Shown piece by piece: positions 42,225 through 54,031 of a stretch of DNA of 64,000 nt. The DNA is taken from the NCBI RefSeq assembly GCF_016755635.1, contig NZ_CP051500.1, positions 1,364,001 through 1,428,000 on the forward strand, in the 5' to 3' direction. Position numbers and translations under genes: made by a program. The notes beneath the pieces were generated by a model that was not told where the DNA came from, made no database searches, and was given only the letters and a program-made list of their open reading frames with translations. The stretch is from Helicobacter pylori. Lineage in GTDB: Bacteria > Campylobacterota > Campylobacteria > Campylobacterales > Helicobacteraceae. Within the stretch, counting starts at the first letter, position 1. Every line of letters starts with the position of its first letter.

Positions 42225-43949
42225 TTAAGAATAAAAAATCTCATTGTATTTTTTAGTGATCCCATCTATCCCCCATGCGTCTTCGTCAATATCGCCCAAG
42301 TTTAAATAGTCTTCGTTAGAGTCTAAAAGATTACAACAAATCCTTTTTTGCTCGTTTAAATCTAAATTGTGGAACTCTTCGCTATCAATTTCATCCATCT
42401 TACAATCGGCACGTTTTAAAAAGCGCTCATTAAGATCGTTAAAGATTTTTAGGCATTCGCTCGCGCTTTTAGCGTTAAGGATTTGTTTTTTAATTTCTAA
42501 ATTCACTTCTTTCAATTCAGCATAGACAAAACTCCCGCCCCCTTTAAAATCGCATTTTTTAGAAATGCCCCCTTGCTCGCCCTCTATGACTTTTTTTAAC
42601 CTTTCTTTGGTGATCGTTTCTATATAGTCCATTTGCTCGATGCCAATGTAGCGGCGTTTCATTTTGTGTGCCACCGCGCAAGTCGTCCCGCTCCCGGCAA
42701 AAAAGTCTAACACGAGATCGTTTTCGTTGGTAGAGACCTCTAAAATTCTTTGGATAAGTTTTTCTGATTTTTGCCCCTTTATTTCTTCTGTTCCTAACAT
42801 TTTAGATACAGTCTCACCAGAGTAACTAACAATGGCGATACTATTTAGATCATCGTATTCGTTTCCATTCCAAATATCTTCTAGAGGGTATCTTTCGGGT
42901 CTTGTTTCGTGATTTATAATTTTTATAATCTTCTTTTGTTTTTCTCTGTCTATTCCTAAGTTGTCTAAATTACTTTGTATTTTTTCTATTTTTATTAATT
43001 CTTTAAAATCTTTGTTTTCTATATATTTTTTATTAAAAAATAATTTATCTGCATTCTTAGAATAGAATAAAATTGTATCGTGATTTCTTATAAAATTATT
43101 GATTGATGTTTTATAACCGGATAACCAACCGATACGCCAAATTATCTCTCTTTGAAAATTTTCAACTCCAAAAATTTCGTCCATTAACACCTTACAATAA
43201 TGCACTTCATTATAATCTAAACTAATATAAATACTCCCATCATCGCTTAAAAACTCCCTAGCCGCTTCAAGCCTGTTTTTCATAAACACTAGCCAAGAGC
43301 TGTGGTTAAAATTATCGTTGTAATTAAAGCTGTCATTACCCGTATTATAAGGGGGGTCAATGTAGATGCATTTCACTTGTTTAGCGAATTTCTTTTTTAA
43401 AGAATGAAGAGCGATCAAATTATTGCCTTTGATAAGGTAGTTTGTGTTTTTATCTTTTAAAGCGCTTTCTAAATCGCCTTCTCCATGCATTTCAAAACGG
43501 CACAACGCTTTTTTGCATAAAAGCGTGTCAATTTCTTTTTTATGCAGTATTTCATGGTAAAAAAGCTCGTTAGATTTGGTGCTGTTATCTTTAGCGTTAC
43601 CCAGTAAAACATTGTCTTTAAAAGGGAAATGCAAAACGACGGATCCGCTAGACTTTAAAAAGCCCCCTTGTGAATATAAGCCTATTTTATTTTTAAATCG
43701 TGTGAAAGAGCGATCTAATTTTCTTATTTCTAAATATTTGTCTAAACATTCCAATAACGCTTCTTGATTGAATACAAGCGTGTTGGCGATCATTTTAAAA
43801 AAAGCGTTTTTGTAGTCGTTAGCGTTTTCATGCTCAAGCATGAAAGTTAAAAGCTTTTCATCAGCTGTTAGGATTAAAGTAACTAAGCGTTCTTTAGTGA
43901 AACGATTGATTAAAATATCTACTAGGGTTTTGAGTGGGGTTTTTAACAT
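42225..43949 (-). CDS. mod: Type III methyltransferase Mod (second system)
   Basis: 574 residues of a type III Mod, unlike the first in sequence. DPPYN lies at residues 198-201, with DNFNHSSWLVFMKNRLEAA and LDYNEVHYCKVLMDEIF after it. The target-recognition region (about 255-400) is followed by LDFFAGSGTTCAVAHKMKRRY (motif I region). The recognition segment (about 42780-43150) is visibly more AT-rich than its flanks, as expected for exchanged specificity domains. The frame is open. Its ATG overlaps the 3' end of res by 7 bases with AAGGACAAAG before it, so it is downstream of res, the reverse of the usual mod-res order. Confidence 0.9.
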   Translation of the reverse strand: MLKTPLKTLVDILINRFTKERLVTLILTADEKLLTFMLEHENANDYKNAFFKMIANTLVFNQEALLECLDKYLEIRKLDRSFTRFKNKIGLYSQGGFLKSSGSVVLHFPFKDNVLLGNAKDNSTKSNELFYHEILHKKEIDTLLCKKALCRFEMHGEGDLESALKDKNTNYLIKGNNLIALHSLKKKFAKQVKCIYIDPPYNTGNDSFNYNDNFNHSSWLVFMKNRLEAAREFLSDDGSIYISLDYNEVHYCKVLMDEIFGVENFQREIIWRIGWLSGYKTSINNFIRNHDTILFYSKNADKLFFNKKYIENKDFKELIKIEKIQSNLDNLGIDREKQKKIIKIINHETRPERYPLEDIWNGNEYDDLNSIAIVSYSGETVSKMLGTEEIKGQKSEKLIQRILEVSTNENDLVLDFFAGSGTTCAVAHKMKRRYIGIEQMDYIETITKERLKKVIEGEQGGISKKCDFKGGGSFVYAELKEVNLEIKKQILNAKSASECLKIFNDLNERFLKRADCKMDEIDSEEFHNLDLNEQKRICCNLLDSNEDYLNLGDIDEDAWGIDGITKKYNEIFYS

Positions 43950-46488
43950 TCTTTGTCCTTAAAAGTTTGATGGAAAGCGGTTTGAAAATCGCCATTGACT
44001 ACGCTATTATGGAGCGTGAAAAAAGGCAAGCCTTTTAAATGGAGTTTTTTGTTATGGCTTTTAAGCGTGGCGTTTTCTAGCATTTCTAAAAATTCTTTTT
44101 TCCAAGCGTTAGAAAGCTCTAAATGTTCGCCTTTAACTTCCATATAACAAGTGAAGCCTAAAAATTCATCGCTATGCGTTTGGGCAAAAAGGATAAAATC
44201 CGGCTCAAAACCTTGCGCGTAAAAAGGGCTATTTTCTATATTGCAAAAAACTTTTAATTCAGCGAAATGGTCGTTCCTCAAAACGCACCATTCTTTGAAT
44301 TTCTTGTCTAAAATCTCTTTATTTTTATTGATAAAATCTAAAAAATCCCTTTCTAAACCGCTGTCTAGTTTTCTCATGTCCTTAAAAAGCAGCCATTCAT
44401 AGGGGGGAATGTTTTTTTCCCATTCACTGACGCTAAGGCTTTTATTATGCGTTTCAAATTCTTTCAATTCTAACGCGCTCACATCGTATTTATCTTGCTC
44501 TTTTAAAAGCGTGTCTTTTAAGTTTCCAATGATATAAACAGCGAGTTGTAAAAGGATTTCGTTGTCGTCAAACTTTTGGTCTTTATGGAAGTTTGTTTTT
44601 AATTGAGAGATGTATTGCTCTATAAATCCCACTTTATTGTTAAAGGCATGTTTTTTAAAGGCTTTTTTAAGCGTTTTGAAATCCAGGTTTTTTAAATTAA
44701 GGGCTTTTAAAAAATAGTTTATAGGGATTTTATCCAAGGTGTGGGGTATATAGTAAGTTCTATCGCCTTTATTTTCTTCTTTAAAATCCACTTTCTTTTC
44801 ACGCACAATAAAGCCAAATAAAGGGACATGCAAGCTTTTGAGTTTGGCTTCAACAGGGCCTGAATAGTCTTTATTGAAGAGGTTGTTATTTTTTTCTCTT
44901 TTGTTGCTCGCATAGTAGCATTTGAAACGCTTAGTGGGTGTTAAAGGGATAGTCTGTTTTTCATTTACAAATCCTAATCCTAAATCTTGTAACTCGTTGT
45001 TTAATTTAGCGATAAACTCGCTGTCATAAATAGCATGGTAGTCTAACCTCTCTAGCGCGCTTAAGGGGTTAAAAAGATCAAACTTGCGTTGGTAAAACTC
45101 TATTTGGTTTGGTTTTAAATCGTTATAGCTAAAGGGGTAGTATCTCGCTCCTCGCCCTATGAGCTGGGCGTCTTTGGTGGTGTCTTTTTGGCTCGCTTTA
45201 TTTTTAAGCCTGACAATGTCAAACAAATTCAACACATCCCAGCCTTCATTGAGCTTATCCACGCTAAAAATCACTCTTTTAGGGTTTTGTCTGTCTTCTA
45301 GGGAGTTCAATAAAAGCATGCTCTTTTCTAATTCTTTTTCGTTATTGGTGTTAATCTGAACGCTTTTTTTGAATTTCGTTTGCAATAATGCGGCAAGGTT
45401 GGGGGTGTAATGTTGCTTGTCAAAAAAGTTTTTAGCGTCTTTAAAAAAAGCGTTGCGGCTGTGATTGAAAAAATTTTCTAAATCTAAAGGGCTTAAATTT
45501 TCTAAAAAGGTATTGAAGCGCTCTTGATTTTCTTTGCTATCTTCAATCCTCTCGCTTTTAAACAAAATGCAAGGTTTAAAGTTTCCAATATTGTGGTGTT
45601 GGGCTAATAATTCTTTATACAAACTTGAAACGCATGCCCCTAAAAAGCGCGTTTCTAATTCTTTATTTTCATAGGAAAGGGAGTAGATGTTTTTGCAAAA
45701 TTTATCCTCGCTAAATTCTTTTAAGGTGTAAGTTGCCACCTTTAGGTTTTTATATTTTTCTTCAACGCTTTTTTCTTTAGGGATAGTGGCGCTAAATTCC
45801 AGCAATAAATTGTCTTTATTTTGTTCTAGCGCTAATTTCACCACGCTTTCCCAGTTGCGTTTTTCACTAGCCTCACTATCATTTAATTTCTTTTTAGTCT
45901 CTGTGTTTAAATGGTGCGCCTCATCCGCTAAAAAAACCAATTTCTGATCTTTTAAATCCTCTATGCTGATAGCGTTTTCTTTAGCTTTAGTGAATAATGA
46001 AAACAAGCCTTGAATGGTGCTGAAATAAATGTTGATAGCGTTGTTATGACTCTCGTTTAAATTATTGATGCTTTTAATTTCTGTGTTTTTGTCATTGATA
46101 TTGATATTCTCGCTAAAAAGGTATTTTGATGAAACGCTGTCTGTAAAATTCAATTTCGTTTTTTCTAAAATGCTAACACTATTCACAAAAAAGATAAAGT
46201 TTTGATAGCCTTGCTTGTAGCATTCCAAAATCAAACCCGCCATCACTAAGGTTTTACCGCTACCGGTTGCCATTTCAAACATGAAATGCTTTTGAAAGGG
46301 GTTGGATTGCCGTTTTTCTAAATAATTATTTATCGCTTGTTTTTGATAATCTCTAAGCTCGTTTTTTAAATTGCTTGTGATGTGAGTGGGTAGCTCTATT
46401 TCTCCATTACTAGGCGCGTTATTGGGCGCGCGATCTTTTATTGCTGATTGGGGGGGGGGGGGTAACTTTGAATGGATGAATCTTGCAT
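43943..46488 (-). CDS. res: Type III restriction enzyme Res (second system), phase-variable, OFF (C13 tract)
   Basis: The main body (46282-43943) has MATGSGKTLVMAGLI (Walker A), FLADEAHHLN (DEAH box), LEFSATIPK, LIGRGARYYPF (motif VI) and a C-terminal nuclease block PDFILFAQ ... MEVKGEHLE. Upstream the frame extends through LRDYQKQAINNYLEKRQ (the Q-motif region) to a C13 tract at 46450-46462. The start ATG at 46488 gives MQDSSIQSY, then Pro codons. With 13 C it ends in PPPPNQQ and stops; 14 or 11 C would join it. So Res is off as sequenced. A weaker internal start in the body is possible but would lose the Q motif. Confidence 0.87.
46450..46462. repeat. G13 (C13 on the coding strand) contingency tract in the second res gene
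   Basis: Thirteen G on the plus strand, twelve codons after the predicted ATG. In-frame lengths are 11 or 14. Confidence 0.9.
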
Positions 46489-46646
46489 GAAATCCCTTAA
46501 TGAAAAAGTGAGAAAATTATAGCGTAAAGTTTTGAGATTGACTTTAGAGGCGCTAACGAACAATTGAATTAAAATCAAATAAAGTTTTAGTTTTAATATT
46601 TAATGGAATAAAGCCCTTAAAATCAAAAGCGCTTCTTTTTCTTTGC

Positions 46647-46652
46647 TATAAT
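46647..46652 (+). promoter_or_regulatory. Extended -10 box of bioB
   Basis: CTTTGCTATAATCAG gives TGC plus TATAAT, about 36 bases upstream of the bioB start region. Two or three consecutive ATGs (46688, 46691, 46694) follow AAAGGA. Confidence 0.75.
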
Positions 46653-46687
46653 CAGTCTAAAAAAACCAACTTTTTTAAAACAAAGGA

Positions 46688-47542
46688 ATGATGATGCAAG
46701 AGATTTTTTTATGTTCTATTTCCAATGTGCGCAGTGGGGATTGCAAGGAAGATTGCGCTTATTGCACGCAAAGCTCACACCACCAAGGAGCGATTAAACG
46801 CTATAAATTTAAAGATGAAAAAGTGGTTTTACAAGAGGCTAGAGCGTTAAGGGAATTAGGGGCTTTAGGGTTTTGTCTGGTTACTTCAGGGCGCGAATTA
46901 GACGATGAAAAATGCGAATATATCGCCAAATTAGCTAAAGCCATCAATCAAGAAGAATTGGGCTTGCATTTAATCGCATGCTGCGGGCGCGCGGATTTGG
47001 AGCAATTAGAGTTTTTAAGAGATGCGGGCATTCATAGTTATAACCACAATTTGGAGACTTCGCAAAATTTCTTCCCTAAGATTTGTTCCACGCACACATG
47101 GGAAGAAAGGTTCATCACATGCGAAAACGCTTTAAGGGCGGGATTAGGCTTGTGCAGTGGGGGGATTTTTGGGCTTAATGAGAGCTGGGAAGATCGGATT
47201 GAAATGCTCAGGGCGCTAGCTTCGCTCTCCCCGCACACCACGCCCATTAATTTTTTCATTAAAAACCCGGTATTACCCATTGATGCAGAAACTTTAAGCG
47301 CGGATGAAGCCCTAGAATGCGTGCTTTTGGCTAAAGAGTTTTTGCCTAACGCTAGGCTTATGGTGGCTGGGGGGCGTGAAGTGGTGTTTAAAGATAACGA
47401 CAAACAGGAAGCCAAGCTTTTTGAATACGGCATCAATGCGGTGGTGTTGGGGGATTATTTAACCACCAAAGGCAAAGCCCCTAAAAAAGATATAGAAAAA
47501 CTGCTCTCTTATGGCTTGACAATGGCGACAAGCTGTCATTAA
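46688..47542 (+). CDS. bioB: Biotin synthase
   Basis: BioB inserts sulfur into dethiobiotin, the last step of biotin synthesis, using radical SAM chemistry. CKEDCAYC (about residues 19-26) is the CX3CX2C motif that binds the [4Fe-4S] cluster. Downstream are YNHNLETS, GLCSGGIFGL and FFIKNPVLPI, typical of the family. The protein is about 280 residues, shorter at the C-terminus than E. coli BioB. Start is ambiguous among successive ATGs; I keep 46688. Its stop overlaps the next gene's ATG (TAATG). Confidence 0.94.
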   Translation: MMMQEIFLCSISNVRSGDCKEDCAYCTQSSHHQGAIKRYKFKDEKVVLQEARALRELGALGFCLVTSGRELDDEKCEYIAKLAKAINQEELGLHLIACCGRADLEQLEFLRDAGIHSYNHNLETSQNFFPKICSTHTWEERFITCENALRAGLGLCSGGIFGLNESWEDRIEMLRALASLSPHTTPINFFIKNPVLPIDAETLSADEALECVLLAKEFLPNARLMVAGGREVVFKDNDKQEAKLFEYGINAVVLGDYLTTKGKAPKKDIEKLLSYGLTMATSCH

Positions 47543-48420
47543 TGAGAGAACTTTTTAAAAGCGTTAGAGGGTTTTTGCGCCTTCTTAGAATGATTTTCCC
47601 CAAGCGTCTGAAAAACGCCTTTTTGGGCTTGAGCGAATTGTTTTACTACGCTTCCAGCTTGAGTTTTTATACGATTTTGTCTTTATCGCCTATTTTGTTG
47701 TTTGTGTTTAGTCTTTTTGTGTCTCATTATTTGCAAGCGCACAGCGGTGAAATGGAAGCCTTGATTTTCCCCAACGCTCCTAAACTCATTGGTGCGATTA
47801 AGGATTTTTTAGAAAATTTTAAAAAAACAGACATGACTTTAGGCACGCTTGAAGAGGTGTCCATTGTGGTGGCGTTGGTGCTTTTTTGTGAAAACTACCG
47901 CTCCATCGCATCAAAAATTTTTCAAGCAAAGCCCAGAGATTATGCGCATTTTAAGGGTAAAGAAATCTTTTTATTTTGGGGTTTTGGCACGACTTTAGTG
48001 TTTTTATTCGCTCTGCCTTTGGTGGTGTTTTTTGATATTAAGATCCAAGTGTTTTTTGAAGATAAAGATTCAAGCCTGTTGCATGTTTTAAGATGGATAG
48101 GCACTTACGCGTTTTTTTTGATCCTTTTTACCATTCCCACGAATAAGGTGTTTAAACATTATTTTTGGGTGTTTTTATGGGTGTTTTTTACGAGCGTTTC
48201 TTGGCATGTGTTAAAATGGGCTTTCACTTATTATGTGTTGTATAATCGCACTTACCATGAGCTTTATGGGAGCGTTTCTATTTTGTGGTTTTTGATGAGC
48301 TGGGTGTATGTGAGCTGGCTTGTGATTTTAATTGGCATGTATGGGTGCAAGGTGTGTGATGCATTCGATCCTAAAGAAGTGTTTAAGAAATTTTTAGGCT
48401 TTTTTAAGAAAGAAACTTGA
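47542..48420 (+). CDS. YihY/virulence factor BrkB family membrane protein (formerly 'ribonuclease BN')
   Basis: 292 residues with about six hydrophobic helices and the family signature YASSLSFYTILSLSPILLF near the N-terminus and SWVYVSWLVILIGMYGCKV near the C-terminus. Homologues were once called ribonuclease BN, but that activity belongs to another protein; the transport or other role of this family is uncertain. Translation is coupled to bioB. A rho-independent terminator follows at 48565. N- and C-termini are lysine-rich, as expected for cytoplasmic ends. Confidence 0.85.
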   Translation: MRELFKSVRGFLRLLRMIFPKRLKNAFLGLSELFYYASSLSFYTILSLSPILLFVFSLFVSHYLQAHSGEMEALIFPNAPKLIGAIKDFLENFKKTDMTLGTLEEVSIVVALVLFCENYRSIASKIFQAKPRDYAHFKGKEIFLFWGFGTTLVFLFALPLVVFFDIKIQVFFEDKDSSLLHVLRWIGTYAFFLILFTIPTNKVFKHYFWVFLWVFFTSVSWHVLKWAFTYYVLYNRTYHELYGSVSILWFLMSWVYVSWLVILIGMYGCKVCDAFDPKEVFKKFLGFFKKET

Positions 48421-48525
48421 TGAAAAAGTTTTCTTTTAGATCGGTTCTAAAAATCTAAACGCAAACCCCACAACACCCCAACTAACAATTTAAACACAAA
48501 AGAAATAAAAAAGCAACACTCACGG

Positions 48526-48559
48526 AATAAAGAATAAAGAATAAAGAATAAAGAATAAA
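48526..48559. repeat. Heptamer tandem repeat, aataaag, nearly five copies
   Basis: Four perfect copies (48526-48553) and a partial fifth ending aataaa. It lies just before the terminator of the bioB/YihY transcript and outside any gene. Copy number is likely to vary between strains. Confidence 0.9.
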
Positions 48560-48564
48560 AATCT

Positions 48565-48585
48565 AAAACGCTAGAAGCGTTTTTT
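48565..48585 (+). terminator. Rho-independent terminator of the bioB operon
   Basis: AAAACGCT-AGA-AGCGTTTT followed by TT: an 8-bp stem with a 3-base loop and a T run, 145 bp after the last gene. Confidence 0.75.
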
Positions 48586-48955
48586 ACAATCAAACCAAAG
48601 GGCTTGGTTATAAAGCGATAATTTTTTAAAAAATAAAACTTTCTAAAAACATTTCTTATCGCTTTTTAGAATTGAAGTGCAGTTTAGGGATTTTAAAAAA
48701 CTTCATAAACTTCCTTTTAAAAGAAGCTTAGATAAGAGTTCTATAAATAATTACATTCTCTAAAGATTAAAACTTTTTTCTTAAATCCATGTTTAATTGA
48801 TGCGGACTCTTTTCTTGCCAAAGATATAAATCTTAAACTTTCTAAAAAATTGGATTTTAGATCTTATGTTATGATTTTAAGTTTTATTTTGCCATCAAAC
48901 TCGCTTTCTTAAAACCCTAAAAACTTTGAATAAAACCATAAAACATTAAACCACC

Positions 48956-49065
48956 AAACAAACAAAACAATGAGTCAATAATGAAATTAAATAAAAAAGC
49001 AAGACTAAAAAAACATTTCCCTATCCCTGCACCGACCTACTTTCCCACCCTTGCAAAGGGTAACA
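48956..49065. repeat. Direct repeat, left copy: 5S rRNA 3' end and trailer, diverged
   Basis: Parallels 49684-49792 with a few indels and substitutions. Its right half (about 49020-49065) is the 3' third of a 5S gene on the minus strand with GGGTGGGAAAGTAGGTCGGTG. The helix reads ACCC-TTTGCAA-GGGT where the intact 5S has CTCTT-TTC-AAGAG: paired changes on both arms. Confidence 0.85.
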
Positions 49066-49075
49066 TGTGAGATTT

Positions 49076-49579
49076 TTAAACTAAGACAACTCTTTCACCT
49101 TTGGCTTTTAAGGCTTCTTGCACCTTTTCATACCACCCCATAATGATTTGCGAGGTTTCTGTCCCCGGACTTACGCACTTATTTAAAGTGCCTCTACCCT
49201 GTGGGATCGTCTGCCCCTCTTTTGCCCAATCTAAAATCTTAACGGGTCGCCTGTAATGTATCCAATCCACTAAAGGGTCTTCTTCTTCGCTAACACATAA
49301 TGCCCGATCTTTGTGAATGTTATACGCCCCGCCGATGACTTGTGCGAGCGCTACAAGTTGTTGTCCATGCTTGATGGCTACAATGTCATTCACCCGCATC
49401 ACTTCTAAAAAATCTCTAATTTGTCCTTTGCTCTCTTCCCAATCCGCTAAACCAATGAAGTGGTATTCTTCTAAAATTTGGCACACATCATGCACATCCC
49501 ATCTTACTTGCAGATGTTGCTGATGGATTTGCATGTGCCAAAATTCTTGAAAAGGAATGCTTGAAACATCTACGACCAT
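49076..49579 (-). CDS. Small insertion-borne protein, possibly an EVE/PUA-like modified-base reader
   Basis: 167 residues, start set by AGGAGG six bases before the ATG at 49579. I do not recognise the protein firmly. The pattern FIGLADW (41-47), then VNDIVAIKHG (63-72), LVALAQVIGG (75-84) and DWIHYRRPVKILDW (105-118) resembles EVE/PUA-type domains that often sit at the N-terminus of McrB-like restriction proteins. Those domains bind methylated bases. No nuclease or GTPase part follows, so it is either a stand-alone domain or a truncated remnant. It is wedged between two copies of the 5S 3' end, and its stop lies about 10 bp from the left copy. A defence role is inference. Confidence 0.5.
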   Translation of the reverse strand: MVVDVSSIPFQEFWHMQIHQQHLQVRWDVHDVCQILEEYHFIGLADWEESKGQIRDFLEVMRVNDIVAIKHGQQLVALAQVIGGAYNIHKDRALCVSEEEDPLVDWIHYRRPVKILDWAKEGQTIPQGRGTLNKCVSPGTETSQIIMGWYEKVQEALKAKGERVVLV

Positions 49580-49683
49580 AAAAACCTCCTAATTGTTGGT
49601 ATTCTCTACCCATTTTCTTAATTGCCCATACCTCTCATCTCCAGAAACTGAGAAACTTTAGCGTAAAAAACTAAATAACCCCT

Positions 49684-49792
49684 AAACAAACAAAACAATG
49701 AGTCAATAATGAAATAAGATAAAAAGCAAGACTAAAAAACATTTCCCTATCCCTGCACCGACCTACATTCCCACTCTTGAAAAGAGCAGTAT
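49684..49792. repeat. Direct repeat, right copy: trailer and 3' end of the intact 5S rRNA
   Basis: Partner of 48956-49065. It continues into the full 5S gene, so it is the resident copy. Confidence 0.85.
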
Positions 49793-49867
49793 TATCAGCG
49801 ATGAAGAGCTTGACTTCCAGGTTCGGAATGGTTAACTGGGTAGTTCCTCTTCTCTAAAGGCACAAGG
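49748..49867 (-). rRNA. rrf: 5S ribosomal RNA
   Basis: About 120 nt; the minus strand shows TTAACCATTCCGAACCTGG (loop B/helix III core) and ends GTAGGTCGGTGCAGGG. Downstream of 23S and in the same direction. End points are approximate. Confidence 0.9.
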
Positions 49868-50094
49868 AAAAGGGAGCTAAAGATAAAAACGCATTTACCC
49901 TTAACTCCCCTTTCTCTTTATAGGGAGCTGTTTTTCAACAAAGAAGATCGTTAATAGCCTTTAGCTTTAAACCAGAGAATATCTCATTTTAATTAAAGTT
50001 TATCCTATAAAAGTTTTTATAAAACTCCAACTCTCTTACACTCAGTAAGGCAGTGGTAACTTATCCATGCTCTATTGCCGTTATCTTATCAAAA

Positions 50095-52988
<2,894 letters not shown>

Positions 52989-53090
52989 TTTTAAAATATC
53001 CTTTAAAACCCGCCCTTTTATAATGAATAACGACAATTGCACGAATATTCTTCAGCGCTACCACTGCCTTAATGAATATAAGACAGAGTT

Positions 53091-53096
53091 ATTGTA
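53091..53096 (-). promoter_or_regulatory. Probable -10 box of the 23S-5S transcript
   Basis: Minus strand: GTAAAACTACAATAACTCTG, with TACAAT about 100 bp upstream of mature 23S. No ORF lies between. Confidence 0.5.
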
Positions 53097-53167
53097 GTTT
53101 TACTTTACTTTTACATAGGCTATTAACAATATTAAATCAAATAACTTCGTTTTTCTTTAAAAACTTG

Positions 53168-53173
53168 CTATAA
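53168..53173 (+). promoter_or_regulatory. Orphan extended -10 box facing the accessory cluster
   Basis: CTTGCTATAATCAC: TGC plus TATAAT on the plus strand, nearly the same as the bioB box. A transcript from here would cross the octamer repeat before reaching the gene at 54032, or be a small RNA. Confidence 0.45.
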
Positions 53174-53658
53174 TCACTCTTAAATGTTAAACCCTTTAAG
53201 AAGACTAAAAATGCTTGATCCCTAATCTTTTTATAACGCTCAAGTTTTACTAGCTGGTGGGCTTTTATATTTTTTTATATTTAAAGCTTTTAGCTTTTAG
53301 AACTTGCTTGAGTGGTTTCAAATTAAAGAACTTTTTAAAGCTTGTCTTTAAAAACGAAATGTAATTATAGACATGCAATGCTTAAAGTTTGCTTAAAGTT
53401 TTTGGGATTTGAAAGAAAATTTAGAGTTTGAAAGAAATGAATGAAAGTTATTGGAAATGATAGGAATGGGGGTAGTAAAATAAAGCTTTAAATAAATAAA
53501 GCCTTAAATAAGTTAAGATAAAACGCATCATTAAATAAAACATTTCATAAAATAAAACGCATCATTAAAAAATAAATACGCACCATTAACCATTGATTGA
53601 ATACCGCTAGATACAATACCCCAAGTCATTTTTTTTTCAAAAAAGGGGTAGAAATGGC

Positions 53659-53826
53659 ATTCTATCATTCAATCATTCTATCATTCTATCATTCTATCAT
53701 TCTATCATTCAATCATTCTATCATTCTATCATTCTATCATTCTATCATTCAATCAAGCAATCATTCAATCAAGCAATCAAGCAATCATTCAATCAAGCAA
53801 TCAAGCAATCAAGCAATCAAGCAACG
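53659..53826. repeat. Octamer tandem repeat, about 21 units in three variants
   Basis: Units attctatc, attcaatc and aagcaatc run without gaps. The first two dominate the left half; aagcaatc dominates the right. A frame through it encodes an 8-residue periodic peptide (YHSIILSF), which I take as a by-product. It lies 200 bp before the accessory cluster. Confidence 0.93.
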
Positions 53827-53971
53827 CTATCATGTTTTTATAACTATTTTTATCACTTTTACAAAAGATCGCTTAAAAATCCCTTACTTTTTATTATTCC
53901 CTCTTGCATTAACCCTTTTATTCCCTCTCTCATTAATCCGTGCCACAACATTTTTAAACCATTTGATTCCA

Positions 53972-54001
53972 TAAGCCCCATTTTTAAACCAGTGGGGCTT
54001 A
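53972..54001. promoter_or_regulatory. Hairpin before the 152-residue gene
   Basis: TAAGCCCCA and TGGGGCTTA form a perfect 9-bp inverted repeat around a 12-base loop, ending 31 bp before the start codon. It has no T run, so attenuation or mRNA stability is as likely as termination. The loop repeats atttttaaacca, also at 53949-53960. Confidence 0.55.
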
Positions 54002-54031
54002 CAGAGTTAAATTTAATACAAGGAGAAGATG

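Larger units (their letters stand above)
48421..48955. other. Gene-free stretch between the bioB operon and the 5S locus
   Basis: About 535 bp with no credible frame on either strand. It holds the terminator and heptamer repeat listed separately and otherwise AT-rich sequence. I see no tRNA or clear promoter. Confidence 0.6.
53000..53590. other. Gene-free region upstream of 23S
   Basis: No credible gene. It contains the rRNA promoter, an outward plus-strand TGCTATAAT (53165-53173) with no gene behind it for 850 bp, and an 18-bp direct repeat, ataaaacgcatcattaaa, at 53518-53535 and 53552-53569. Confidence 0.6.

Noticed and set aside
42107-46690. Long direct repeats flanking the second type III system, like the other insertions
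   Set aside because: I compared 42107-42224 with 46489-46690 by eye and found no convincing match, so I do not extend the rule to it.
49020-49065. A second complete 5S gene
   Set aside because: Only the 3' third is present; the remainder is replaced by the inserted ORF region.
53659-53826. CRISPR array
   Set aside because: Units are 8 bp, contiguous and without spacers; no cas genes in the window.
53597-53974. A 125-codon frame through the octamer repeat
   Set aside because: The first half is the translated repeat and the second half looks like intergenic sequence. No ribosome site or domain.
53000-54028. AapA/IsoA type I toxin-antitoxin locus
   Set aside because: I looked for the small basic AapA-like peptide and a convergent antisense promoter and found neither.
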